The notes under the pieces are model-generated. The model had not been told where the DNA came from. It made no database searches and saw nothing but the letters and a program-made list of their open reading frames with translations. DNA of 64,000 bases from Pocillopora verrucosa (taxonomy: Eukaryota; Cnidaria; Anthozoa; Scleractinia; Pocilloporidae): assembly GCF_036669915.1 (NCBI RefSeq), contig NC_089315.1, forward strand, positions 13,840,605-13,904,604, written 5' to 3'. The stretch's first letter is position 1. Each line of letters begins with the position of its first letter. Positions 1 to 12,781 of this stretch are shown piece by piece. The translations under genes and the position numbers were made by a program.

Positions 1-512
1 GAATACATTTGATTTTTTTCAGAAGTTATATAAGACAAACAAATAGGTGCAATTCCTTTAGAGAATCTCGAATAGCTTCCGCTGTGGAATATTGGTCAAA
101 CAGAATTGTTTAGGGGTGATTGGTTTCAATTTTAACCAAGTGAAAATCTTTTCATCTCGTTTTCATCAATTTACAAGAAGTCATGCAGGCATCAAGAAGC
201 AGTTATATTACAATGTAAACTAAGCGAAATGCTTAATCGCGCTAAACAAAGCCCTTCGCATTTTATGCATCGGTGATTTTCCCTGAATGTCATATTTCTA
301 CATCTACACAAGAACACTGTCAAAGTAAAGGGGTGGAATTAGGAGGACTGTCGATGTTGCCTGTTTTTTTGCCACCGTCAAGAACTTTTTCCCTCTCCTT
401 AAGTTTAACCATACAGTGTTTCCTCAGATTTGGTCTTTACCTTTATAGGTTCTTTTAAAAACTAAACACGAAAAGGTGATTCTCGTGGGTAAAGTGCCAT
501 AATCCATGGACG

Positions 513-672
513 ATTTGGTTTTATTAACTGAGTTGATCATGTTAACTGACCACCGTAAAGAGTTTCTTGAGCTGACATTTCAAGCGTTAGTCCTTCTTCA
601 GAACTAGAAACGCCAGCTTTAAAAATTCTTTACGGTAGCCAATTTACATAATCAACTCAGATAATAAAAGCA
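513..672. repeat. Foldback repeat family F1, copy 1
   Basis: The left arm (TTTTATTAACTGAGTTGATC, then ACCACCGTAAAGAGTTTC) is answered by an inverted right arm (TTCTTTACGGTAGCCAATTT, then AATCAACTCAG). The centre holds the AAGCGTTAG / AGAAACGCCAG core seen in three other copies of this window. It is more diverged than the copy at 2611-2805. Confidence 0.75.
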
Positions 673-681
673 AATTATCTT

Positions 682-1356
682 TCAATACCCTAAACGGAAG
701 CAGCAACAAAGTTTCTCCAGAAACTTATCTCCGTTGTTCGTAATCCATAATTCACTGCTTTTTATCCCCCCTCCCCCTGCTGAAAAAAGACCAGGAAAAA
801 AAGGCTTCTTGAACCCTTTGAAATGCTCTAGCGAACAGGCAAAACCCTACTATAACGGCTAATTTGCGAAGGCTTGTAGCCAACGCCTCCTCCGTTTGAC
901 TTATGCCAAATAAGCTACTACCTTGAGAAACTTTTCAATATAACATTCTACGAGAATCGTGCGCGCTCATCATATGCTTCCTCTATCGGCGCCATTGATA
1001 AGATTCACCCATAAGCATATTCTTGGCTCAACTTTTTGCATGGATTTGAGTACAGCAAAAAGTTCCCTCAACGCATTCTTTTACATCAAAAATTTCAATT
1101 CGAAATTGCCAGTCTCTCTGATCTTATTCAAGAATATGACACGATTACATGTTAAGTTTCCAATCGTTCAGTCAACATTGAATGTCATGAGTGGCTTACC
1201 CTTTTTAGCCGGGTACTCTCTCCTATTAGCGTCATTTCGGACACCCTTACGTAAATTGCCCTCGACTGCGTCGGCATTCTGGCGCGATATACTGCGAGCA
1301 TCGGTGAAAAGCACACATGAAGCAACTACCAGGAAGAGTAACAGTTTGGTATTCAT
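682..1356 (-). CDS. Small secreted peptide precursor, two-exon model
   Basis: Exon 1 (1200-1356) starts at an ATG and encodes a classic signal peptide (MNTKLLLFLVVASCVLFTDA), then a basic stretch with a dibasic RR site. It ends at a good donor (AGG|GTAAGC) in phase 1. On the minus strand a long pyrimidine tract and TCTTTTTTCAG lead into exon 2 (682-779), which stays open in the required phase for 31 codons and ends at TGA. Exon 2 starts with a Gly run and finishes with a Cys-rich end (KLCCCFRLGY). The spliced product is about 83 residues. An AATAAA on the minus strand lies near 524, inside a foldback repeat. I do not recognise the family; a secreted peptide hormone, antimicrobial or other small effector are all possible. 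The signal exon is fairly sure; the second exon is inference from splice sites and phase. Confidence 0.45.
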
Positions 1357-2610
1357 GATTACAAACTGACTTCTGTCAACTGGGTCAAATACGACGATCA
1401 AAAAGTGATACTCCTTCGAGTAAACTTCTAAGAGGTCTCTCTAAACGTTGCTATGCACTGAATAGTGATGTTTCTGGGTTGGACTTGCTGGATTGTTCTG
1501 AGGATTAAAATGAAAACAAAACTGTCTAATACATATGAATAGCTCTTTCCTATATTCATTAGTACCCATTGTAAGGCTTACTGCAAATTTTTTAAGAACA
1601 AATTTATTTCGGTTTCCCTGCAAATAACATGCATGCTCGAACTGCAAATGATCATATGATGATACAGCTCAAATTAATTGTACCCATAAAGATTCAAGGT
1701 CTGTCCTTCCGGCTGAGTTTCTTTTAATATGCGCGATGCATTTTTAGACATAAAACGAAGAGAATAGGCACCATCAACTGAAATTAATCGCACAGTCAGA
1801 GCTTTCTCTGTCTTCTATTGTGTGTCTTTTCATCAACAAAATTCACCATTGGGAATGTCAGAATGTGAATAATTTATTTGCTATTCAATTGTTCTCGTGC
1901 TCTGCTAATTGACGCCGGCGAAAGTTGAATATAGTAAAGTAAGGCCACTCATTTCAGAGCTTAACTGATCTCCAGTTGTTTTTAATACCAACGTTTTATT
2001 TGTTTGAACAGTCTGAGTACAAACAAGTTGATGAAAATTAGGCTTTTTCATCGCGTAGAACACTGCATTCAATGAAACAAAAGAGAAGTGTATTGACAAA
2101 GAAGTACTTAAACATTGCATGGTTCAAAGTCCAATCTGTGGTGTTCGTTATTCATGTAGTTGTCGTGGCATCAACTATCAAATCCTGTTGATTTCGCCGC
2201 TTCTGGCAAATCCCGGAGACCTGTTCGAGTCTCATTACGTATGTATGCTCGTCCACATGGCCTGGCTTGCTGACGAGTTTTTCTGTCGACCCAGCTCGCT
2301 CTTGATCAATTAATAGCGAATTGGACCGTGAAATTAGAAGATTCGAGGCGTGAGTTCCCGTGGGAAATTCAGGATTTGTCTTTCAACCCACGCCAAGAGT
2401 TTACATTTTTCTCTATGGGCCAAAAAAAAAGTTATTTAACGGCTTCCTTAAACAACCCCGGGTTGATATATACCTTGGGTTGGCGGTGATAGCTTAACAT
2501 TTAAAATTTACTCTAACCAAGGGTGTCAGTCAGTCTGTGTAAGAATATAAATGAAGGTGGTAAGTTTCAAAAGAAACTATGGTACTGCGTTGGTGGGAGA
2601 GTATAACAAG

Positions 2611-2805
2611 GTAATTTAGTGATATCAACTGAGTTGAAAACGTAAATTGGCCACCGTAAAGAGTTCAAAGGCTGATGTTTCGAGCGTTAGTCCAATGTTA
2701 GAGAGATTGGCGATTGGCGAAGAGCTAACGCTCGAAACGTCAGCCTTTAAACTCTTTACGGTGGCCAATTTACGTTTTCAACTCAATTGATATCACTAAA
2801 TTACT
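2611..2805. repeat. Foldback repeat family F1, copy 2
   Basis: The ends are almost perfect inverted repeats: GTAATTTAGTGATATCAACT at the left matches the reverse complement of the right end up to 2805. The inner part carries GTAAATTGGCCACCGTAAAG and CGAGCGTTAG on both arms. This is the best preserved copy here and defines the unit at about 195 bp. No coding capacity. Confidence 0.85.
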
Positions 2806-3125
2806 CTGCATGTATAAGAATATGAATAACTGAATTGTTACCAGGCCCTTCCCAGACCTCTGCCGGCACACTTTTATCAAGTCCTCAGAGTTTCTTGCGG
2901 ACGAAAATACGCATGCGCCATATCGCAAATTATGGATTGTCTCTCTTATGACCAAAAACTAGATGTAAAGATAAAGACAAAAATTAAAAAGACGTGTATG
3001 ACGGATGATTCAGCAGTCTGTTGACAACTATATACTTTTTGTTTTTGTTATTTTCTCAAACGCTGAATCGTTGATGATACTAGCTTAAAAGTTTTTGCGT
3101 TTGAGATATTGTTTAAAGCCAGCAA

Positions 3126-3267
3126 TCATCCCTCGTAGTCATTTCCATCTTTGGCTCTGACACTGAGAGCGAAATCGCAGAGCATTTCATTGAGTTGAGC
3201 AGGAGTAAGTAAGTAAGTGACTTTCAACCAGGTTAACCCATCAACGAGGCTGGTATCCATAGAGGCC
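3126..3267 (-). CDS. Terminal coding exon, 44-residue open frame, unknown protein
   Basis: A minus-strand acceptor (CTTTATTCCTCAG) opens an exon whose first ATG (3258-3260) begins a 44-residue frame ending at TGA (3126-3128). The frame contains LTWLKVTYLLTPAQLNEML and ends KDGNDYEG, with the composition of a real protein. A second ATG-rich open stretch upstream (3385-3463, starting MEEDAATFAYSLSL) could be exon 1, but its donors are in phase 1 while this exon reads in phase 2, so the join is not resolved. It is either a 44-residue protein with a 5' UTR exon or the last exon of a longer one. Family not recognised. Confidence 0.35.
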
Positions 3268-3620
3268 CTGAGGAATAAAGATATGTACAATTTATAAAAT
3301 CTGAAGAAAAAAAAAGGAGGCATTTCTTCAACGTTCCTGAGCTCTATCTTCCTTTGAAGAGAGGTTTTTAGCAGGTTTACGTCTCTACGATTTACGATCC
3401 AAATTTTGTCGACCCCGCAAGGAGAGCGAATACGCGAATGTTGCCGCGTCTTCCTCCATTTTGTTTTTACAGAAAACCGCACGCTTATTGCCCACCACTT
3501 TAAAGTACAATCGTTCGTGTCTCTGATTGGACGAATGATATATTTTCCACAGTCGTTCGCTTTTCTGATCGGTTGGTTGTGTATTTCGTACGAATTTTTC
3601 GCGGGCTTTTTTCACATGTA

Positions 3621-6590
3621 AATCTCAGTCTATAGGAAATCAACCAAGTTATGTGGACTCCATTGGTGTCTGGACTATAGTCAAGGACGAAAGCATCGTA
3701 TCCTGATCATTACATGAAGAAGGATCAAAAATCTTATTGCTGGATGGAAGTCTCGTTGAGTAGGTTTTTTGCGCCGCTCGCTCAATGTGTGTTGTCACGC
3801 AATCTCGTGTGTGGCGTGACGCACTTTCGTTTAACGAAAAAGACTGGAAACTAGTATCAAATATGGCAGCGTAAATACTGTGCTGTATCATGAACTGACC
3901 TGCCTGTTGCCAGAAACAGGACACAAAGGAGCTATGAACATAAATTGTCTGTCATCAGTACACAGTGTCTCTTGTTTGATGGTGTTTGGATGGAAGAGAG
4001 ATGTCACATAGGCCGAACAACCCTGAGGTGGAGACCGCATGTGATTTCTCAGCTGCATGTCTTGATCAACTGCTTGAGGTAAGGAATGAAAGAAAAACGG
4101 CTTGACCAACGTATTGTTTCAAATTATTTTTCATTCCTCTTCTTTTTGTTGCGAGCTTAGCCGGTGATCTGGTCGGACATTCTATAGGCATAGCTCAAAA
4201 TATTTTGCGGGAAATTCAAACAGATAAAATCTACATGTAAGAACTGTGACAGAAGGTGGCCATTTTAATACCCAAATATTTAAGAACATGTCCAGCCAAG
4301 AACAATCAAGCAGTTTACAGTTCAATTTTGATAAATAAACTCTATATAAATAGATATATTTTATAATGCTATGTGTCTGGTAAGTAACTGATCACAGGAC
4401 ATGTCTTTAATTATGTGTTCCTGAACAGATGCATGGCAACATGGAATTTGTTTATTTATTTGTTTGATGTCTTCCAATAGATCATGATTAAGAACCTGTT
4501 TCCTCATGCCACCCTAATGAACAGTTTATTTGAAAGATGAAACTATATTAAGCAAAAATTAACTTACTCTTAACTATGCTTTTTTCTGAGTTTATAAACC
4601 TTAACCCATTAACTCCCAGAAGTGATTGACCTTCTCCCTGCAATATCCATACATTATCCAGCAAACAGGTATTGAAAATACTCAAACATATCAACTTGAT
4701 CAAACACCAAATTCTTGTAACTAATTTAAAAGGAAATATGTAGTAGCCATAGGGGAGAATTGATTATCAGATCTGGGAGTTGAAGGGTTAAACTGCATTT
4801 TTGCATACCACTGGATGATTATCCCAAGCAGCTTAGGTAACAAATTGTAGAATATAGGTTCATTAGTAGTAAATTCTTTGTGTACATTCCATCTTCCAGT
4901 ATTATGACAGAACCAATCAAAAAATGGGATATCAGTTAGGTTCTTTGGATCATGTGTACTATAGGTAGTGTTGGGTTGATGTTGGGGGCAGATATAGTGG
5001 TTGACATATCCAGTGCTTTCAATAACACCTGGCACCCGACAAAGCTTCAGCCAGTATTCTGTTGTGAAAAGTTTGTTTCAAATTATAAGCAGAAGAAGAC
5101 TCTGTTAACAAAGATCATGGCATTACAATCACGGAAATATTTTAAGCAACTGTAAGTCAACTGGTGATGTTTAAATGGAATACAATGGCCAGGCAAAGAA
5201 GGGTTTGGATTGTAGCATCAAAATATGAGAAAATGTGCATACTGAAATTTGATACACACAATATAATTATTATCTGGTATTGTTTCTGTAGACTGACTTT
5301 TGAAAGTGTTCGGTATCATAGAATGTTGGATGGTTACCATAATTCTGGATCTTTCTGTGTCTTTTTGGGAACTTTCAAGCAAACACCTTGAAACCTTTTA
5401 GAGTTCTTTCAGCCAAATTAGTTTTGATAAAAATGATTTCCAGCAAAAAAAAAAAGATTTTGAGTTTCAAGAAAATACTCACTCAAATTTTGGTTACCAG
5501 TAACCATATTTCTTTTGAGAGGACTTTATTGGGAAATTCCTGCAGCAAGTAATCACATGTCAGCAAATGGAAGATTTTAATTAGAAATAAAACTATTAGT
5601 TAAGGTAATTGTCAGATAGGAGACCAATGTTAAATTCATTGATAGTTGGTTGACAGACACTCAGTTATGCGTCAACAGTCACTCTACATATATAAGTCAA
5701 AAGTTATTTAATTTTTCCACTGAAAAATGTTGATACTACATGGATTTGTCACTGACACTTCACCACTATTTCATGGCTACTTCACAAAGTATTAGTTGAC
5801 TATTGGCCAATAGCCAGTTGACAGTTGATTGAAGGTGTGTCAAAGCATGTCAATACTTCACTTATATTTCAGTGACAGCCAAACCACTTTACAACAAAAT
5901 AGAATAAAATTATTGGAAAGTTGATGAAAGTTTAATAAATGTCTTCAAGTGCTGTGAATGGTTTTCTTACAGTTTCTTGTCTACACAATCTTCTTGATAA
6001 GTGTCCATTGCAAATTTGCATGAATCCCCATGTTTTTGTGGGAACAGTTTTACAACAAATAGAACAAATAGAGTTGTTTATGTCTTGCATCTGTCCAGCA
6101 ACCAATCATGGAAGAGGAAATCTTTCAGAGCATGGTAGTCACTGAGAGAACGGAAATATTGGTAGACACTACTTATAGTACATGTGATCTGCTTCTCTGT
6201 TCTGTAGATAATACAATGCACACTCTGTAATCAATTTTATTTACCAGAACCTATCATTTAACAACTGAGAAAACATACTGGTGAGATCTTTAAGAAGCAA
6301 ACCAAAGTTAATTTCTTTTACTAGCAATCAGCAACTACATATTCTTCATAGAATCAAAAATTTAATCAAGAATCTACTCATTACCCAAAAAAAAGACAGG
6401 AGCCTATTTTTCCAGACTTCTTAAATTGTATGTGTTGTTAGTTGCTTGGTGGTGTCAACTCTATTTGCTTATGAAACCCAGCTGAGTACATGCATGTTCT
6501 GTCATTTTGCAAATGTTTCCAAAGAAGCTCAGTTTACTTATGGCGAACTTTAATGCTTGAAATTATATAAGAAAATTCTGTTTTGAGGAA
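3621..6590. other. No gene seen
   Basis: Mostly AT-rich sequence with frequent stops in all frames. The open frames here (at most about 104 residues) lack domain signatures, signal peptides or paired splice sites, and I place no gene. Confidence 0.5.
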
Positions 6591-6599
6591 AATTACAAC

Positions 6600-7570
6600 T
6601 TAACTGATTACTAACTTGTGGGCTAATTGACTGACTGAGTGATGGACTGGGTATAGCTTGGCTAAATGAATGACTGGCTTACTACTTACTGGCTGGCTGT
6701 TCTACTGACTGTTGGCCGGCAGAACCATTGAGCAGGCTGTCTGGCTGACTGACTTACTGATTCTGAGCCAGTGGGTTGGCTTACTCTTTGAATGACTGCT
6801 GGGTGACTGGCTGGCTGATAGACATGCTGACTACTTTTAGGCCCACAGATTGAATAATTGATTGAGAGCTAGCTGATTGATGGATGGTAAGCTGATTAGC
6901 CAGAGGCAGGTGAGCTGGATAACAGACTGAGCCTGGATTGTTTTAGATGAAGGGTTGGCCAACTGACTGACTGCAAGCTGGTTGACTGACACAGACTGAC
7001 ATTTGGTATATGTTTTGACTGAGTCAAGTGATTGACTTTCAGACCAACATGCTGACTGACTGATTGACAGCCTGACTGCAAGCTGGTAGGCTCACTGATT
7101 TACTGATTGCAAGTTGATTGACTGACACAGGCTAATATCTGGAAGATGTTTTGGTTTAGTGACTGATTGACTGACACACCAACAAACTGGCTAACAGACT
7201 GACTAACTGCAAGCTGGTTGACTAAAATAGACTGATATTTGGTGATGTTTTGGCTGATTTGCCTATTGAATAAGTGACCAACTCATTGACCGACTGACTG
7301 CAAGCTGGTGGGCTCATTGATTTACTGACACAGACTGATATTTGGAAGGTGTTTAGGCTGAGTGACTGTTTCACTGACTGTTCAACCTATTGACTGATTG
7401 ATTGACTGTTCAACCTATTGACTGACTGCTAGCTATTGCAACACATGAATTCAACAGCTGACAGATTGGCTTATTGCTGGTTGGTTGATTAATTGACTGA
7501 CAGACAGACTGAAGATGATTGACTGACCACCTGAATGAAGACTGACTGTCTGGCTGATTGACTGCTGACT
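6600..7570 (+). repeat. Degenerate (TGAC)n-type array
   Basis: About 1 kb dominated by CTGACTGATTGACTG-like words with interspersed CAAGCTGGTTGACTGACACA units that recur roughly every 100-120 bp (for example near 6975, 7078, 7206 and 7297). This suggests a longer minisatellite unit built from the tetramer. The array reads GACT on the plus strand; the array at 15.2-16.1 kb reads the complement. Confidence 0.85.
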
Positions 7571-8067
7571 GGTGCATGGTGCATAATACATGAAGATACT
7601 GACTTCTGGCTCAAAAAATTCCCCAGTGTAAGTTTGAGATCACATCCCTTCAGAGAGGAGGGACATGATAAGACAAATCCCCCATGAATGTGTTCTAAAT
7701 TTCATAATCAAAGTTTTTTCAGATTGAAAGTCAGTCAAATTGGGACTAACTTAACATTCTTTTATTCTACTCTGAAACTTGTTTCTCTTATGACCTAGTA
7801 GTATGTAATTATAAGGGTTTGGAATGTTTCAAACTCAGAAAGTAAACAGTATTGTATGGACAAATATTTGATCAAAATGAAAAAGTGGCAAATGATGCAT
7901 TACTGTGCCTTTTGTAGTCTATAAATATACAGATACATGGCAAAATGAAATACAGCTGTCTTCTTTGATTTAGAGGAAAAATATAAACTTGCCAAAAATT
8001 CCTCTTTTCTATTGAATCTTACCATGTTTTGTTGACTTCTGTGGTCTTTGATTAATAATAGTAATAG

Positions 8068-8185
8068 GACCGAGTGGAGTCCAATTCGGTCTATAATCAA
8101 ACAAGTGATTAACAAAATCGGACGACTGCAAAGTGGGAGTCCAATTTGTTTATCACGAGTATGATTACTGACAGAATTGGACCAC
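8068..8185. repeat. Short foldback element with GTCCAATT arms
   Basis: Arms containing GAGTGGAGTCCAATTCGGTC and ATAATCA at the left are answered by TGATTACTGACAGAATTGGAC at the right, around a core AAAATCGGACGACTGCAAAG / GGAGTCCAATTTGT. The layout is MITE-like and has no coding capacity. Confidence 0.6.
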
Positions 8186-8589
8186 AAGAAATTCTGTTAC
8201 CAATTAATCATAACCATTTCAATTTCCAAAAAAACAAATACACCTAGGACAAATATCTCCAGTGGAGACAATGTATTGAGTTGAATATTCCTTCATTTTG
8301 GAAATTGCCTTGTTTTTCTTTGTATAAGTGGTTGTTGCTATGGTTATTGTGATAAATTCTGTGATTGGTGGATTCAGCTGAGTGGACTTAGTATGATTGG
8401 CTGCTTCAACTGTCTGATTACAGGTGTCTGATTACAGCCAACTGTCCAATTACAACTGTACAGAAAATGAAGCAGCTGATGCACCGATCACATTTGAGGA
8501 AATTGTAATGGCTATGATTAAATAGAGATATCTAATGGCACAATGAAATGTATAAACTGAAGGGGGTAAGTTTCTAAAGAACTATTAAA

Positions 8590-8771
8590 ATATAATTTGA
8601 GTTTCTCAACAGAGTTTATGATCACATAAATTGGCCTTCATAAAGAGTTTCAAGCATCAGCCCTTCATCAGAGCTCTGATGAAAGGCTAACTATCAAAAC
8701 AACAGCTTTAACCTCTTTTCACTGTGGCCAATTGATATTGTGAACTCAGTTGCTAAAACCAAATTAAAATG
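8590..8771. repeat. Foldback repeat family F1, copy 3
   Basis: A diverged copy: TAATTTGAGTTTCTCAACAG and ATAAATTGGCC at the left, GTGGCCAATTGATATTGTGA and ACTCAGTTGCTAAAACCAAA at the right, with a GATGAAAGGCTAACT centre. It shares length and order with copies 1, 2 and 4. Confidence 0.65.
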
Positions 8772-9649
8772 ATATCTAGTTGTCTCCTTCATTAATAGAA
8801 AAGCAAAGTAAAGAAAAACTAACTCTCCTTTAAATAATCATGCCTATTGACTTTCAAGTTGCTTTGAACTCACTCCCTTTTTCCTGTTCACAAACAGCTC
8901 CCAGCTAATTTTTTCCCTCATCTTTACAGGCTAAATCTGAAAAAATCTTGAAATTATTTTGCGAACTGTGTGTCATGTTTGGCAAACTAATGATCACAAT
9001 TTGGGAATGATATGCAAAATGCTTCTGAACTTGGATACAGTGTAGATCATGAGCAACAACTAATCACAGTGTGCATCATATCAAGGTCTTTCCATAATGA
9101 TAAATGAATTTAGTCAGTTCTTGGGTTTTGGCATTATTCACATGATGCAATGTACTTTACTCATTTGCCACTTTTTATTTAATTGATAGATTGTCAGTGG
9201 AGATCTGTTGTGAACAAGCCTTGGTTCCAACCTATGGATAAGCCTTGATACAGTGTACACGTAGCAAGCCTTGATAAATGCCTGTGGACAAGTCTTCATG
9301 GAAAGTGGAGAATCTACAATGTAGACTTGGACAAGAGTGGTTGGTGTATGAAGCTGGATAACAAGTGGCAAACCATAGGGTTAAAAGGCAAAGACAAAAT
9401 GAAAAGGTAAAATTATGACATTTTGCCAACTGGCACTAGTAACTGCTTTAAAATCCAAAAGAAACTGCTCATGAAGTTTGCTATAAGCTCTAACAGAATC
9501 TTGTGGCATGTTGTACCTCCCTATGGATACACGTTTATCACCATGTCTCCTGTGAAGTTACATACACAGTTGAATCCTGATAATTCAAACCCTTGCTAAC
9601 TCAAACCAAATTGCTTATTAAGTCAAAGTTGCACTTGAAATAATTTCAT

Positions 9650-11270
9650 TACCTATTTAAATACTCAATTCTTGTCTCACTGGTGTAAGTTTTGATCTGG
9701 GATTCAAAGACCTGGTCGACATTAAAAAAAAATAAAAAAATAAAAGTAAAGAAAGTTACAGCTGTTTTTGATACTAGGCCGTCTTGCTTTGCTGAATGGA
9801 TCTTGAACTGTGTATTAGAGGTGGGTGACTTCTCACTGACCTGCACTGGAGTCAGCTTTACCCATTAAGTCTCTTACCCAGTCTTGATCTGGGATCCTAA
9901 TACTTAGGTCACCAAAAAACAGAGAGGAAACTACGCTGAACGGATTTTGAATTGTGCTCAAGAGATGGGTGACTAATAGCTGTCTTGGTTTCACCCATAA
10001 ATTCTCTTCCTCAGTATGGGGTCTTAAGACTTGGTCACCAAAAAACACAGAGAAGAAATCTGTTTTGGGAACTGGACTGTTTTGCTGCGCTCAACGGATA
10101 TTGAATGGTGTACAAGAGATGGGTGTGAGAACTGAGTGGGAAATTTGACTGTCATGCTGCGCTGAACTGAGCTTGAACTGTGCACAAGAGATGGGTGACA
10201 AATAGCTATCTTGGCTTCACCCATGAAGTCTCTTTTTAAGTCTTAATCTGCGATGCTAAGACTTGGCCCACCAAAATGCAAAGAGAAGAGTGTGAAAACT
10301 GTTTCAGAAACTGGACCGTCTTGTTGTGCTGATCAGATCTTGAACTGTGTACAAGAGGTGGATGACTAATGGCTGACTAGCAATGGAGTCGGCTTCATCC
10401 ATAAAGTCTCTTCCACAGTCTTGATCTGGGATGCTATCAGACTTGGTCCACCGAAAAACACAGAGAAGAGTGTGAAAACTATTTGGGAAACTGGACTGTC
10501 TTGCTGTGCCGATCGGATCTTGATCTGTGTATAAGAGATGGGTAACTTATGGCTGACCTGCAATGGATTCAGCTTCACTCATAAAGTCTCTTCCTCAGTG
10601 TTGATCAGAGATGCTTCGACCTGGTCCACCAAAAAATAAAGAGAAGAGTGTGAAAACTGTTTCGTAACTGGACTGTCTTATTGTGCTGATCGGATCTTGA
10701 ACTGTGTACAAGAGGTGGATGACTAATGGCTGACTAGCAATTGAATTGGCTTCATCCATTAAGTCTCTTCCACAGTCTTGATCTGGGATGCTATCAGACT
10801 TGGTCCACCGAAAAACACAGAGAAGAGTGTGAAAACTATTTGGGAAACTGGACTGTCCTGCTGTGCTGATCGGATCTTGAACTGTGTATAAGAGATGGGT
10901 AACTAATGACTGACCTGCAATGGATTCAGCTTCACCCATAAAGTCTCTTCCACAGTCTTGATCTGGGATGCTTAGACCTGATCCACCAAAAGATAAAGAG
11001 AAGAGTGTGGAAACTTTTTCGGAAACTGGATTGTCTCGCTGTGCTGATCGGATCTTGAACTGTGTACAAGAGATGGGTAACTAACAGCTGACCCGCAGTG
11101 GAGTTGGCCTCACCCACAGATTCTCTTCCTCAGTCTTGATCTGGGACGCTTAGTCCTGGTCCACCAAAAAAAAAGAGAAGCGGGTGAAATCTGTTTCGGG
11201 AACTGGACTGTTTTGCTGCGCTCAATGGATATTGAATGGTGTATAAGAGATGGGTGATTAATAGCCGACC
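9650..11270. repeat. Satellite array, ~178-bp unit with ~357-bp dimeric order
   Basis: The words CTTGATCTGGGATGCT, TGAACTGTGTACAAGAGATG and ACAGAGAAGAGTGTGAAAAC recur in a fixed order. The GATCTGGGATG marker falls at about 10421, 10601, 10778, 10958 and 11135, giving spacings of 180, 177, 180 and 177. Alternate units share private variants (GCTATCAGACTTGG in the units at 10421 and 10778), so the repeating period is a dimer of about 357 bp. Older, less regular copies extend to about 9650. Minus-strand open frames of up to 114 residues are by-products of a unit length near a multiple of three. Confidence 0.9.
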
Positions 11271-11279
11271 CATAGAGAA

Positions 11280-12170
11280 GTTTCCTTCAACCAAAAATCT
11301 TATTCTGGGAAAAGCAGCTTTCGTTGCCTAGTGTTTATAGTACCTCAAGTGCTGCTGCTGTTTCACGCTTTAATGAGTTGAGCTTGAAATCGAATCAATC
11401 AATTGCAAACATGCGGTAGAAAATCAAATCGAGGATTGTTTACTTTGAAAATAGGGAGTGAGGTTTGGGCTTTGAATTAAGGAGCAAAGAATTGGTTTAA
11501 GATTGAATCAATCTCATGCAAACAGACAGTAAAAAATATACTCGTATCTTAAGAGGAATGTTTTCATGTTTTTTTTCTTTTCGTTTTCTTAACAGTGTAG
11601 AGTTTCCTCATCCGTGATCAATAGATCTCCAAGTTTTTTTTTCCGTTGGACCCATAGAGTTGGCTTTCTCTTAAGAGGGTTAAGGATGTAGAGAAAATGT
11701 AAGTTTTGCCCTCCATGTTTTCAGAATTGTTTATTTTGAACATATGGCGTAAGGTTTGGGCGTTGGGTTAAGGAGCAAAGAATGGGGTTAAGATTGAATC
11801 AATCTATAGTAAAAATGCAGTAAAAAGTCAAATGACTCAACGTCAAAAACGAGCAATCGCCTCAAAAACTTTACTCTAGCGTCAGTGACAAATAGTTTCA
11901 GTTTCAGTTATGACCAGAGACGATGAGACATTCATCAATGCCAGAAACCGCTAATTACCAATGGCCATCTCAAGAAAAATTACCACCTTAAAAAAGTGGG
12001 GATTTTACCGTGTGCGTCCGTCATCTGAGCATCCGCAATTAGCAGTCGTGTTATACTTAACGACAAAGTTTAAATGATCCCATCTTTGGGGTACAGTTTC
12101 ATTGTCTGCTGTACGCATTCATATCATAGCTCGTAACTTGTTCTTTCTCTATCAGTAGATGTCAGAGGGA
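11280..12170. other. No gene seen
   Basis: AT-rich sequence with a partly duplicated stretch: TTTGGGCTTTGAATTAAGGA near 11464 is echoed by TTTGGGCGTTGGGTTAAGGA near 11754, followed each time by an AGATTGAATCAATCT word. This is probably old repeat sequence. Confidence 0.4.
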
Positions 12171-12174
12171 CAGA

Positions 12175-12781
12175 CCATCTCAAGCAAGACACCAAGTAAA
12201 TATATCAACCATGGAAGGAAAGAAGAAATTGGTGGTGGAGAGAGAGTCCACGATACTTGCAAATCTGGTGAGTATAACTGGTGTGATAGAGTGAAAAATT
12301 AGCAAGTCTCATATGAAGCCCTCGCTGGTCATGTTATTTAAGTTGGTAATTGTGTTATTTCTATTGACATCGCAGGTATCTCTACCCCCTTCACGAAAGA
12401 AGCCAAAGAAAAACTTCGACCTTGAAAAGAAGTCGAAATCGGGTGTCTAAAATCCCCCGTGAACGTGGTCCTATCTTTGGAATGAACGAAAAATTGGGGG
12501 GTCGATCCGCCACCGTCCCCCACCACACCCACCTCTTACAGACAGTTGGTTTGTAATTTGAGACTAGTTTAACATTGTGGTATGATATATCCTAATAAGC
12601 ATGCGTCTTACAACACGCATGAGTATTAAAAGATGTAGGTTGCCATAATTATGAACTTGTCTCAAATTACAAAACAACTGTCTTTAAGAGGTGGGTGTGG
12701 TGGGGGGACGGTGGCGGATCGACCCCCCAATTTTTCGTTCATTCCAAAGATAACATTTTTCCTTGGTCTTGCTTGAGATGG
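12175..12781. repeat. Nested foldback element
   Basis: Inner arms of about 95 bp (12472-12565 and 12657-12752) are near-perfect inverted repeats: CGATCCGCCACCGTCCCCCA at the left, its complement at the right. An outer pair of about 20 bp (CCATCTCAAGCAAGAC at 12175 and its complement ending at 12781) flanks them. The whole could be one MITE-like element or one inserted in another. Confidence 0.75.

Noticed and set aside
9833..11117. Several minus-strand open frames of 61-114 residues that resemble each other
   Set aside because: They are translations of the ~178-bp satellite units, without start context or splice sites.
12120..12258. Plus-strand exon-like segment between TCTCTATCAG and CTG|GTGAGT, open in two frames
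   Set aside because: It overlaps the outer arm of a foldback element and no partner exon was found; kept only as a possible exonised repeat.
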